Source: Leucocoprinus leucothites (lineage: Eukaryota; Basidiomycota; Agaricomycetes; Agaricales; Agaricaceae). From it: DNA of 64,000 nt. The notes under the pieces are model-generated. The model did no database searches and was not told the origin of the DNA. It saw only the letters and a list, made by a program, of their open reading frames with translations. The stretch spans positions 434,001-498,000 of the forward strand of contig JAACJO010000010.1 of assembly GCA_013368445.1 (NCBI GenBank). The letters run 5' to 3'. How positions within the stretch are numbered: position 1 is the stretch's first letter; the number at the start of each line of letters is the position of its first letter. The translations under genes were made by a program, and so were the position numbers. Positions 45,523 to 57,845 of the stretch are shown here, piece after piece.

Positions 45523-47762
45523 TACAACACCATTTGCAGTACCAACACCTCTAATCATATCAGCTTCATTGACTCCAACCGACACTCTTAGCCCTCTCCT
45601 TTTTAGATCACCCTCAGAACAACAATCTAGCCAGCTACCTCAGTCTGGTACCTCAACACCATGTCTTGTCGGTTTTCATCATGCTCCTCCTGCTAGTGGT
45701 CATTCAATTTTGGTCGCACAAGCACTGAATCACCAGAATTCTCACGCTACAATGCTTTGTGATCTAGGAGGCCCACTGCAATATCTCAACTGGTCTACAA
45801 AAAGGCAGCAGGCATTTGAGTACCAGTTGGCCTGACTCACTGTTGCTGCTGGGTTACCACTGTCTTGGGTTGAAAATCTGGAGCTCATTCTATTGATTGA
45901 GGAGCTTGCACCAGCTGCTTGAGTACTGTCACAGAAGGTTCTGACTAATCACATCATTCCTGATCTTGTCGGTCATCTGCATATAGTGAACAAGCAGTCA
46001 GTGGATGGTGGTTTTGCTACACTCCAGGCAGATGGATGGACTGGTGGAAATTATCATCATCTTATTGCATTCATGATAACTGTGCTTACACAGGTACATT
46101 CTAATTTCCAAGCTTCCGATCTTTGATCTGGCACCTGAACTAATGTCACCTATTCAATAGTTATTTATGGTCAAGGTTGCTGATGAAACAACTCAGCGCA
46201 AGACAGCTGAGAAGTTTCTTGAGCTTCTTGAGAAGGTGTACCATGAAGTAGAAAAGGAATGGAATGTCACAATTGTTGCTATTGTGACTGATGCATCTGG
46301 TGAGACTCGCAAAGCTTGACACAAGTTTGTGAAGAAGTATCCAAGTGTGGTTGTCTTAGATTGTTATGCACATCAGGTATGCCATCTCCAAGCCTCAAGT
46401 TAATTACTGTTAATCTATTAGTTACAGATTAATCTAGTGGTCAGTGACTACTTCAAGTGTGGCTGTGATTTCCTTGAGTACACAGACATGGCCAAAAGTC
46501 TCATCACATGGATTCAGAGTAGGACTATGCTTCTTGGATTAATTCAGGAAGAGCAGATACGACAAAACAAGCGACCTACCACTATCATTAGGCCAGTCCT
46601 AACCCGTTGGACTGCACACCTCCATGCCTATGAACGTCTTTTGGATACTGAAGGTGTTCTGACTGCTGTAGTTGCCACAGAGATGGGAAAAGCAGATGCT
46701 GACCGCCTATTTGTTACTGGTAGTGGGAAGAGTAAGGAAAAGGCGATAAGCATGATTAACATCATTCAGAATCCTATCTTCTGGCTTAATCTTCAAATGT
46801 ATGCTTTTGTTCTCCTTTTATAGATTATTTTCTCATTTTTACTTCAAGTGTTACTCGTCATCTCAGACCTCTTGGTGCTGCTGCTGGTGCTGTTCAGGCT
46901 ACATTCTGTCACCTGGACACAGTCCTCCTCACCTTCGGCTATCTGGTGCACACCAATACTAACATGATGGAAACTTATGCTGAGGATCAGACGGCTTGCA
47001 CAGAAATTATCAAGAGTCTTGAACTTCGATGGTCTAAGGCTGATCAGGAGCCATTCATTGCAAGTCTCATCCTAAACCCCCTTTATCAACTCATTCCCTT
47101 TTCTGAAACTGCCGGACTTCACCCAGCCAAGGCTCTTGGCCTCATGAAGCATCTATATCAGAGGTTCTTCGATGCTGACCCCCCGGTTGCATTTTCTATG
47201 GATATTATGAATTATTTGGAGCAAAGAAACAATTTCGCAACTCTACCAGATATGATTGAACTCGAAATTGATTATGCTGCGAGTGAGGTTCATATTTCTA
47301 TCACATGGAGTGTTGTCTACACAGATGTCTAACCTTTATTACTTACAGAAATGCACACCCAATCCATTGAATATTTTTCAACATTTTCAAGTCCATGGGG
47401 CCCCAGAGCCAGTCTTTTTCACCTTTGCTCATCACATGCTCTCCATTAATGTGAACTCCGCTTCATGTGAACGTCTCTTCAGTCATTTTGGAAACACCCT
47501 CACAAAGCTCCAAAATCACCTTGGAAACAACACCCTCACCAACCTTCCTGAACTCAGTCTGAATATTTGTGATGAGCACCTTCGAGTAAAGGCTGCCAGG
47601 GAACAGCTGACAAACCAGTTTCGAGATCAGGTCCCTCCTTCAGCTGATGGACCACTCGCACCTCTTCATCCACCTTCTGCCAACCTTCCTCTAACTCAAT
47701 TATCTGTCTCCATCATCAATACCAACTCTGATACAAACATGGAGGACATGTCCGCTGATATA

Positions 47763-49355
47763 CAGTGGCTCAAAAAACTGTCCCAATGTTTTTGCATTTT
47801 GGACATATTTGCTAATACCAGGGCAGATATATGGCCTAGCATCCTGAAAATATTCACACAGGTACCTTGACGTATTGGAAGCATATATTCCCATGATCAC
47901 ATGACCTTGTACATCAATGAACTATTAATGAATTATCGAAAATATCTACTCATTGGGACAGTTTTTTGACCCCCTGTTATCTACCTACTCAATACTTTGT
48001 ATGACCTCCTCTTGCCCTGATAACTGCCTCAATCCTTCTGGGCATGCTTTCTATCAGCCTTTGGCACCTTTCTGCTAGAATCTTATTCCACTCCTCTACT
48101 AGCCTCTCCCACAATTCAAATACTCCCTTGGGTGGTCTTTCATATGGCTTCAGCTGGTCCTTCAGGTAGGTCCAGAGGTGTTCAATGGGATTTAGGTCAG
48201 GGGATTGTGCAGGCCATGATAGAACTTAAATGTTGTTGTCCACAAACCATTGTTGTCCCAGTTTTGAGGTGTGTGTTGGGTCATTATCCTGCTGGAATAT
48301 CCTCTCCTCCTCCTCTATCTCTAACTTTTCAAAGCTTTCCACCACTCCATTGTCCAAAATCTCGCAGTATTGCACTGCATCCATATTCCCTTGAACCTCT
48401 ATCAGCTTTCCTATCCCATTCCACCCCATACACCCCCACACCTTCATGTTACCACCTCCTCCATATTTGACAATAGGGAGAGTGGTCCTATCTGACAGTG
48501 GTTCCCCCCTCTTCTTCCAGGTATACACCTTTCCATCTGACCCAATCCTGTTGATCTTTGTTTCATCTGTCTACAACACCCTCTTCCAGTCCTCCACTGT
48601 CCAATTCCTATGTTCATGTGCAAAGTCAAGATGTTCCTCACAATATCACTTTTTGAGTAGAGGTCATGGAATCTTGGTTACAGAGTGAAATCCACTGTCC
48701 TGAAGGGTATTTCTGATAGTTTGGGATGTGACAGGGTCAGACAGAGTAGAGTTAATGAAATTTGTAGCCTGGACAGCATTGTCTAGCTTTCCAGAGGTTA
48801 TTTGGTGAATTATTGCTTTTGTATCACAAGGAGAAAGCTTGGAAGAACATCCTCCCTTGTTGTTTTCCTTGTTCCCATCAACTTCTTTCTTGATCCTCCT
48901 AACAGTAAACTTGCCTAGACCAGTTTTATGTTCAATCTGGCACAAGGAATAGCCATCTTTGAGAACAGAAGTAACTTGAGAGTATTGGGTAGAGGAGATA
49001 GCTTTTGTGATGTAGTGGTAGGAAGAAAGACAGTTATAACCATCTCAACATGTCAACCAAGGTCAAATGATCTTGTTTATTACTCCCATGCCTGCCCTGA
49101 TGCTCCCCTGGCATGTTACAAGGTAGATACTAGGAGGCTGACAGGGGGTCAAAAAACTGTCCCAATGAGTAGATATTTTCGATAATTCATTAATAATTAA
49201 TTGATGTACAAGGTCATGTGATCATGGAAATATATGCTTCCAATATGTCAAGGTACCTGTGTGAATATTCTCAGGATGCTAGGCCATATATCTGCCCTGG
49301 TATTAGCAAATATGTCCAAAATGCGAAAACATTGGGACAGTTTTTTGAGCCACTG
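47763..49355 (-). mobile_element. Tc1-like transposon copy 3 (decayed)
   Basis: 1,593 bp with the same tips, TA flanks and long inverted repeats. It is inserted near the 3' end of the hAT-1 gene. Confidence 0.95.
47989..49008 (-). pseudogene. Tc1-family transposase, broken (copy 3)
   Basis: Relative to copy 2 the start codon is lost (ATG to ACA at about 49,008). There are several stops, for example a TAA after NNI at about 48,226 and a stop where copy 2 reads the KRPLLKK region. Catalytic motifs are still readable in parts (QQDNDPTHTS; the SPDLNPIEHLW region). Confidence 0.9.
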
Positions 49356-50759
49356 TAGCTGAGCCTGAACAATCTGACTTTCGTGCTGTCATCTCTGATT
49401 ATCAAACTCTGGCTCAGTCTGACAATTCGGACAATTTCCCCGTATTTCCATCACAGGATACTCGAGCGCAGCAAACTGCATCCAGCCTGGCACAGCCGCC
49501 TCCACCCAATCCAAGTGCCTGGCTTCTGCTGATTCCAATATCTGATTTATTTGATTTTGACAACACTACATGGATGAAGGCCGTCTCTGAAGGTGCTGAG
49601 CAGTCTTCGAGCGCCGAATTAGCCCTATATGATATCTTGAATGGTGGGATAGGCCCTCAGATGCATGACGATGCCCATGTTGCCTTGGATGAGACGACGG
49701 AGCAAGTTCTTATAGGGTAAATGAATTAAATGGGATAATATAGAATTCGGTGTCTCTGTACACATAAACTGACATTTTTCGGTGTAAAACAACTTCTTTA
49801 CATTTTGTTTCATGTACTCCAAAAGAAATACAATGAATGGACTTCATATTATTTTCCTATGCAATTACTTAGTTATTTCTGAAGTATATTGATCATGCGT
49901 GTTGTCGTTATCAAAAGCTCTTTTGTTTGGTTTATCAAAACATCCTAAATGGGGAATGGTCACTACTAGCATCAGTCAATTGACCAGTCCAATGACTGGC
50001 ATTGACTGACACTTGACTATACCGACTGGTCAATGACTTAGCCAACACTGTGTTGTCATGGGCTTAGCTCAGAGCCATGAGTCAGCCAAGCAGAGTCCAT
50101 CTGAGCTGAGCTATTAGTGCTTATTGGCTCCATGCTCCATTAGGGCTCAACTTGGGTAGGAGCTGCTCAGGCTCAGCTCAAGTGGCTCAAGCCAGACTAA
50201 ACACTGACTATTTTTTTACTGGTAATGACCATGGAGCACTTAGACTGTGTAGACTCTACCCACAAGGGTTGGAAAGCATATATTGTGTTGCTCAGGTGGA
50301 TTTGAGACATATCCAGATGTCTGAGCTCCAATAAACAAACAACTACTAGTCTTAAAATATTGAGTGATTATATTGATGATATCATATATAATTCAGAGTT
50401 ATGTTGTACAGACAGAGCTGAACAGCATTTCAAATGCAGGATTAGCCACAAGATATGAAAAATACCTTCTGGAAGCAGGAATGTAGTGAAATGGATGGTG
50501 TTAGTGGAGTTGCCTTGATAAAAGCTACTGAGAATGGTAGGCTCAATGGCAGCAGTGGTGGGCACAGTTCATATATAAACTCATCATTGTCAGAGCAGCT
50601 CCTTTAGCAGTGATTGACTCACCCTTTTCTTCTGTTTATCAGCAGTGACATACATTCCCTCGATGCCCAGTACATCACAACAATCTACAAGTTCCCCAGT
50701 AATGGCTTGTGGAGGAAAATCAAAGAGAGGCAACACAAGTTGGTGAACACAGCAAGTGC

Positions 50760-53700
50760 ACAAACAGGCTATACCTGCACCAATACCTATGCCTGTCTCT
50801 GCATCTGTCCCTACACCCATACCCGCACCTGTACCTGCACCTGTACCGCCAACTTCATCCAAGCCCATAGTTAGGGCACCAGCATCTGTGGCTAACCATA
50901 ACACTCCAAGCAATGTTGGAAGTGAGGTCCAGGTTACACTACCTGGCAGTGGAATGAGGACAAGGTTCAGGCTTCAAAGTGACAGTGAATGTTTGTATTA
51001 TTCTATAATCATGTTGTCCATTTGCTAATTGGTTCCTCAATAAGGATCTGAGATGGGTGTAGCTCAGCCACTCACCAATAATTCATGTCATGCTCAGTAA
51101 TCCCAGGCACTCCAGGCAGCTACTTTCACTCCTGCAGGCACCATGACATTGCCTGGAGTTCTTGTCACCAGTCCTCTTGCTATTGTAGCACCAGTAACAC
51201 CTCTTCCCATGTCACCAGCTCATGCACTGGCCAGGACAACTGCTCTTACACATGCAATGCATCAAGTGCATCAGTGAAGTGCTAACTTTAATCAGTCTAT
51301 ACAACTCAACTTTCAAAATCCCCATATAACACATCCTGTCTCATCCCCTTTAGTGACTCCTCGATAGCCAACATGCCATCTCCCAGCTCCTATACAGGCT
51401 AGCCCCTCACCATCAATGGAGCCCAATATCTGTGCCACCCTTGCAGAAGTTGAGGATAGTGATAGCGATGATGACAATAACAACAGCAATGGAAACTCAG
51501 ATGATGATGAGCTGAGCTCTGGCATTAATGAGGGGATACAGAATAGATCACAAAGGTCCTGAGATGAAGCAGTAAAGGATGTAAAGGAGTTCTTTGACCA
51601 TAAAAGAGGAGAGCATGTTTGCAAGTTATGCAAGTGAGGCTTATTATTTCTTGTTTGATTGATTGATACTGACTTTCCCACACTTTCTCAGGGAGACAAC
51701 GGAATCAAGGCCTGGCTTCAAGGTCAAAGCATATGCACTCTCAACTAGTACTTCTGTTCTCTGTCATCACCTCACAATTTGTCACTTAGCCAGATGGGCA
51801 CAGGAGTTGTGGAGATTGAATATTGGGGTCAGCAGAAAGGAAGCAGGTGCAATAGTTGACAACTACTGGGTGCAAAATGGTGAGCCAAGCTCACTTCCCA
51901 CTGTGTCCTCTGGCTGTCCACACTTTACAAAGGAGGCATTTTACAATGCCCCCTAGGAGTTTGTTGTGTCAACCAACTCAGTAAGCAACATATGTATTTA
52001 CTTACATGGTATGTGTATCAGCTGACGGATTTGGTAGGCCCTTCATTTGCTCGAACACCCAAAATTCTGCACCCTCCTTATGCTTCTGCATGAGGATCTT
52101 GAGGAATCAGATATCTCTCATTATAATTTCCTGCAGAGTCATATTATTGCTGCTTGGGAGCAGCTCCTGGCCAAAATAAGGACTGAAATGGAGGTATGAT
52201 TTTTGATGTACTCATTTTATTCTTTCATCAATAACATGTTCAATATTTAGGAGACACTGGGAAAAGTTTTGCTTACTGCTGATATCTGGACTGATGAGAA
52301 CCTTACCCCATTCATTGGAGTCACTGCTCACTGGATTGAGGTTTGGGGATTCAACACACCAGCTGGAGTTCATTGCCTCTTGAATATGAAGAGTCATGTA
52401 ATTGGATTTCACCATGTTCCAGGTTGCCATACAGGTGACCATCTTGCTCAAGCCCTAAGATTTATTGTTGATTGCATTAATTTAACTTCAAGGGTGAGTA
52501 TGCTATTCCAGACTCCTTTATAGAACTGAAAAACCAATGATAGATGGGCTGGGCAATGATGGACAATGCAACGAACAACAACTCCTGTATGGACTTTTTT
52601 AGTCAAAGGCTTCATTCTAGTATCTCATTTAACTCCACTGAGTGGCACATTCAGTGAGCACTCATGTTTTTGGTTGAGATTCATCCTGTTGATGTTGGAA
52701 TTGTCATGATTTTAGATGCTTCCCTCACATCATCAATCTTGCTTGTCAAGCTGTACTCTCAGAAATCACCAATATCCACCTTGCCAAGATCAGTGCTGAG
52801 GATTACACTTCTGACTCAACCTCAGGGTCAGGGAGAGATTCTATTGTGATTGTCTGAACAGTCATCCACACAGTAAGTAAATCAGAATTTGAAGCTGTAT
52901 TTTATTACTCCAATGCTCACTCTCATATTGACAGATCCATGCATCATCGCTTCATTGAGATGGGTTTGCAAAGAGCTGTATTAAGCTTGGTCTTAATGAT
53001 GATCAGCTTTTGTGAGATATTGCAACCCAATGGTCATCAACATATCTTATGATACAATGTACTCTCAAGCTCAAACCAGCCAGTATTCTCTTTATTTGAT
53101 GATTGATGCCCCTAACATCTATTATAGGCTATTGTTAAATATCTCAGGCAAAACCCTGATATGGTGCATGTGCCTCTCTTGGAATGTGACTGGGTTGCAC
53201 TGGGGATTTATGTGAAGATTCTGGCAGTGCGATCTTGACCTTATTAGCCTTATTCAATTTAAATAAATCTATCTGATTTAGGTTCCCCATGCATTTCAGC
53301 AAGTTCTGGGAGCTGAAAAAATTCCCACTCTTTGTGACATCTTACCATCATTCAACACAATGATTCAAGCATGGCGCAAGCTCCAGCTCAAGTTTCCAGC
53401 ATACAGCATGGTGATTGAGGCAGGCATTACAAAGTTGGTTAACTATCAATGCCACATCTCTCATGTTCCAGCATATCTTCTTGCCATATGTCAGTGCCAT
53501 CTTCATCGACTGCACAGTGTGTATTAATAATCAACAGTGATTAATCCGTGCATGAAACTCAACTGGTTCAAAGAGAACATGCCTGGCAGGGTTGAAGAGA
53601 TTCAAGACCTGTTCATCAAGCATGTATGTTGTTTCCTAGCCACTTCCTTTCAGAGTGCTTATGCCACCCCTACCATAGCTGGAACCTTATCATGAAGCCA

Positions 53701-54270
53701 CCACTGGATCGGCAGCTCCAATGCAGTCAAACCGGTCCCAGGCCCACATCAGTGATGATGATGATGACCCTAATGTAATCCTCGGCCTTCAAAACCTTCA
53801 TCTCACCCACTCGAGGGGTGATCAATCCTTATGTGCTGAAGTAGAAGCCTATTTCCTTGATACTCAGGTCGCAAGCTCAAGCCTTTTGTTCTGGCAAGTA
53901 CATCTTCTCTGAGCTGGATTTATCCAATGCACCTCTAAAAAACTTGCCAGGAAATTGCTGGTGTTATCCCACTGTCTTCTGTCTTTCCCTTGACATTCTT
54001 CCTATCCAGGCATCATCTGTTCCTTGCGAGAGGCTCTTCTCGATTGCCAAGGAAACAATGACACTCCGCTGAAACCGAATTAGCCCAGATCTCATGGAAG
54101 CTCTTCAGATGCTCAAATACACTTATGACCATGGTGGGGAGGAGCTGAATTTTACACAAGGTCTCAGCAGGGATGAGGAAGTTGAGTACTTATTGCACCT
54201 TGATCGTGAGCAGAACAGAGTTCCTGAGGATATCAATCTTTTTATCGAGTCTTTACACACTACTCATTAG
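50760..54270 (+). pseudogene. hAT-2 transposase remnant, multi-exon
   Basis: A Pro/Val-rich repeat region (PIPAPVPAPVPAPVPP, about 50,815-50,855) is followed by an acidic linker (about 51,450-51,530). A BED-like finger is split by an intron (HKRGEHVCKLCK at about 51,600). The central motif LLTADIWTDENLTPFIGVTAHWIEVWG is at about 52,270-52,350, and GHHTGDHLAQA-type and MDNATNNN-like stretches are at about 52,430-52,580. The C-terminal dimerisation region PIQASSVPCERLFSIAKETMTL is at about 54,003-54,070, where the next codon is a TGA at a likely arginine. It is heavily broken by stops. Confidence 0.75.
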
Positions 54271-54590
54271 TTTTACTATGATTTTTATGATAACTGTTCA
54301 TGGTGCTCATGCCATGCTTTGTATTACTTTTTTTGCCCATATAGTTATCTAGAGCCCTATATTCCGGTACATAGGTAGTTGAATCCTCGGGCTAGCATTC
54401 TGTAGCTGTATGGTCATGTTTACAACAGCTCCTGCTCCTTTTTTGCCAGCTCACCGACTCAAGCTGCTGAGTGAGCTGAGTTGAGCCCGATTTTCGGCTC
54501 TCTGTTGGTTTCTGAGCCACAAAATAGCCGAGCGGACCCTGAGCCAAGCGGAGCTGAGCCGAACTGAGTGGTGACAACACTAGCAGACAA

Positions 54591-55319
54591 CAGCGCACCT
54601 CGTACTCCGCTACCTCCTCCCAACCCCACAAAGATTCTTCACAAAAGCTCTCCCTATCCTGATGTATTCCACCATCCTGCCATCGAGGCCTACATGGCAG
54701 CACACCCTCACCATACAATCCCCCAGTTTGGCCTGTATCTTCTACTCCAGACCCTCGGCGAGGGCGAGTTTGGCAAGGTCAAGCTCGGCATCCACGTTCA
54801 GTGGGGCGAAGAAGTTGCTGTCAAGCTCATCCACCAAGGAAATGTGGACACCGCTGTCCATCTCTCCAAGGTTGAGCGTGAGATCGAGGTCCTCAGGGTG
54901 CGTGTTTTGTTGTCTTGTTCTTGTTGACACCCATATCGACTTGCGGTTACCAGATGCTCAAACACCCCAACATCGTATGTCTTTACGACGTCATCGAAAC
55001 CGACAAATACATCGGTATCATCCTCGAATATGCCTCGGGTGGTGAACTCTTTGACCACATTCTCGCCCACCATTATCTCAAAGAACGAGACGCCGCCAAA
55101 CTGTTTTCCCAACTTATCTCCGGTGTCTGGTACATCCACCAAAAGAAAATCGTCCATAGAGACCTGAAGCTTGAAAACCTTCTCCTGGATCGTAACCGCA
55201 ATGTCATCATCACTGATTTTGGTTTTGCCAACCGCTTCGAACACAAAGCCAACGACCTCATGCAAACAAGCTGCGGCTCTCCATGCTACCCTACACCCGA
55301 ATTAATCATTAAGGCCTAG
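54591..55319 (+). pseudogene. Captured Ser/Thr kinase fragment with intron (longest copy)
   Basis: The first exon ends at 54,897 and a 56-nt intron (54,898-54,953) is still canonical. The two exons encode GEGEFG (nucleotide loop), VAVKLI (ATP-binding Lys), HPNIVCLYDVIETDKYIGI, ASGGELFDH, HRDLKLEN (catalytic loop), ITDFGFANRF (magnesium DFG) and SCGSPCY (activation loop). The reading frame ends at TAG 55,317-55,319, so the C-lobe is missing and unrelated sequence follows. The motifs resemble the SNF1/KIN group. The retained intron shows capture at the DNA level. The start of the gene is separated from it by 12.1 kb of hAT. Confidence 0.8.
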
Positions 55320-56787
55320 CCCGTGCCTTTCCCTACTGGCTCGTTTGCCTCCACAGCATTCACAGCACTCCTTTCTTCCTACCTTACACCTACGCATGAT
55401 CTCTCGCACTATCTCCACTCACCTCCCCAATATCACACAATTCATAACTTTTATGGGCCGCGACTTGATTATCATCTGATCAACAGCCCTGAGGATGAAC
55501 TCTATTCGATGACGACAATCTATGGGTGCCAGGGGAAAGATAGGTTGATGGCACAGGCACCATTAGATATTTAATGTGCATGCGGGGATCCGAAGGCGCA
55601 TACATGAACAAACGCCTTCTTGGGCCCTGATTCCATCACTTCACTACTGAACATCATTATCTGAGTCGCTTGTCCTTGCCCCCATGTATTCATACGAACA
55701 ATATCCAGTGGGAGTTTGAACATAGGATGTCTGCTTCGTACTCGAAGTCAGCATTGTCAGCATCAGTACGAGGCCATCAGATGCATCCATCACTTGTCCA
55801 TGTCCCTCTTCACCCAAATGTGAGTTTGAATTGTTGTTACCTGACGTGGAGGAAGGAGCAGGAAGACTTATTTAACCAGATCCCCTCCCTTTGGTTCTAG
55901 ATCAAGGCAAAACATTCATTGCTTTACTCAACTGCATTGAGCACAATCGCCGAAAGATACCGATACCACAATTGAGCCTACCAAACGATGTCGCGCTATC
56001 ATCACATCCACATGTGGCTTCCTTCGGACCTGGAGTAACACACAGGCGAAAAATCTGCATTCAAACCACTCAACGTTGGACACATACCAGTGGATCTTTC
56101 AGGAGTCGTGGCTGCATTTCGCGAGCGGGAGGGATTCCCACCTCCAGTGTCAGCATTGGAAGTAATGATAGCGGTTACTGAACTGGGGGCTGGATGAATT
56201 GGCCAATGTAGGCAATACAGGGGAGAGTGCGAATACAGGAGGCGATGACGTCTCGAATCATGTTACATTAGCACTTGAGGCAGTCTTGGAGACAGGTCTC
56301 ATGTTGGTGGCTGCCAGCCTGCTGGGTTCAATGATGATCCGTACTGTACAGAAATCTCTGTTGTTATATGTGTCGAGCTATCTACAAAAATCACCATCTC
56401 TACCAAGAGCCATTCCCCCTACAGTTCTTTGATGACCACAGCACTCCGGGTGTGGCAGTGGCAAGTCCCAAGGTGAAACATGTCTGTATCTTGACAAGAA
56501 GGGGCGTCCATCCCCGGAAGAGTGAAGGGAGATTCTGGAACTCTTGCTCAAGCATCCCCTGGACAAGGGTGAAAAGGCTAAAGTCGGGGAATAATTCTAT
56601 AAAAAGTATGCGTTTACAAGTGTTGTCAAGATGAAGGAGAACAAAAGTGAAAAAAGACGCAAGTGGTCGATGAAGTTGTGTATCGCGAGAGGTAAATTCA
56701 AATACAAAAGTATGGTAACCACAAGCAGTGAATTGAAAAAAACAACAGATGAACCCGGAGTGTAGTAACTAGCACAATATGACTATC

Positions 56788-57745
56788 CTATGGATTATTT
56801 TTTAACGAGGTATATTTCCGCAAAATAAAAAGAAAGTTGCAAGTGCCAGCAGAAAGTATTGCCAGCGTCAGGTACTTCATTACATTCAACTTGCTGGTTG
56901 GACAACCCAGTGGGCCATGGTCAAGGCTGTTGGATACGACCAGCCTCTCCCAAACTGAGAGGAGGATTGTGACTGTGAGTAAGCAAAATGATAGAATGAA
57001 CCAGACAGCAGGGAGGGTTATGAAAACCCAGAATCCCTTGTCCGATACTTGGCACCAGTGTGGAGGCGAAACCTTAATAATAATGTCAACTGGTGGAGTG
57101 CGACCTGACGGAAATGCAATACTCACCTCTATCCATCTCAATCTCACGGATTCTCTTTTGAGCAGTTGGGTAATAAATGATTTGTAGAACGTTGAGGTGA
57201 ATATGCAGACTGTCCCACTGAATATGGCAATGGTCGCAACGAAGGCAGCTGTTGAGCATAATGGAAGTCCTGATGCTGAAAGCATCGGGAACATAGACCT
57301 GGTGTGATTGTTGATCAGTGTGAATCTAGGCTTAAAGACGAGGATGTATACAGAACAACAGAGGCTGAGAGCATGCTAAAGCATCCCCAGTAAGAGTCCA
57401 ATCTCTTGACGTATTCGTCCCATAGGTGGACCAGGTTGTCTTGATTTCCAGTGTTTGCATTGTGTACCGGGCTTTGGTTACTGCAGTATTGCCAATAAGG
57501 TGCCCCAAGTGTACAGATGGTGGTAGCAGAATGTAGACAAAAAACTAGGCAGTTGTATACAGCACTTCATGAGCTTGCATAAGTATCTGACATCATCATA
57601 TTCATCTGATGTCAACTTATGCACCGGACAATATTTGGCAGTACAGCATGGATGTACAACCCAAAGTCAATGAATAGATCCATAACGGGGGATCAGCAAT
57701 GGATTGTTCCTTTGCCAATGAAGGCTTTGAATTGGAGTATTAGGC
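56788..57745 (-). pseudogene. Captured membrane-protein gene, unit E copy
   Basis: The longest open part is 56,788-57,294, with hydrophobic segments PLCSTAAFVATIAIFSGTVC, FWVFITLPAVWFILSFC and MKYLTLAILSAGTCNFLFI. It includes the intron region in frame. The start codon present in A, B and F is changed (CAT to CGT on the + strand near 57,745), and the TAG before the first hydrophobic segment is present as in A and F. Confidence 0.55.
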
Positions 57746-57845
57746 GTCAAGCCAAGAAGTCGGCTTGGGAGTGGTATGCGGACGGATGGTCCTGGAGGCA
57801 TGGAAACTTGATTCGGTGTGTTTTATAGCTCTGGAAAAATCGAAA

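Larger units (their letters stand above)
43208..49720 (+). pseudogene. hAT-1 transposase remnant, split by two Tc1 insertions
   Basis: An N-terminal BED-like finger (KWKVYCKHCFDKYVEEIQEEHS, about 43,375-43,435) is followed by Ser/Pro-rich sequence. Tc1 copy 2 then intervenes. The central domain has LQADGWTGGNYHHLIAFMI at about 46,020-46,080, IVAIVTDASGETRKA at about 46,270, and RPVLTRWTAHLHAYERLL at about 46,590-46,640. The dimerisation region is INVNSASCERLFSHFGN at about 47,447-47,500. Tc1 copy 3 follows, and the tail ends with TAA at 49,718-49,720. TGAs at 45,833, about 45,920 and 46,317 stand at likely arginine positions. It is inactive. Confidence 0.85.
42439..54582 (+). mobile_element. 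12.1-kb double-hAT block (hAT-1 plus hAT-2) with one TSD
   Basis: The outer ends are TAGTGTTGTCAC and its inverse GTGACAACACTA. The flanks are GCAGATAA (42,431-42,438) and GCAGACAA (54,583-54,590), an 8-bp target duplication inside the kinase fragment; units A and F have the uninterrupted sequence. Inside, the right subterminus of hAT-1 (AGCCAACACTG, inverted match to 42,450-42,460) abuts the left end of hAT-2 (TGTTGTCATGGGC) at 50,050/50,051. Two distinct transposase remnants, both on +, lie on the two sides. Confidence 0.8.
54583..57845 (+). repeat. Composite unit E, 3' part
   Basis: It resumes exactly at the 8-bp duplication with the kinase fragment, then debris (55,320-56,600) and the membrane-protein gene (56,788-about 57,745). 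CpG content is intermediate between unit B (poor) and units A and F (rich). Confidence 0.75.
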
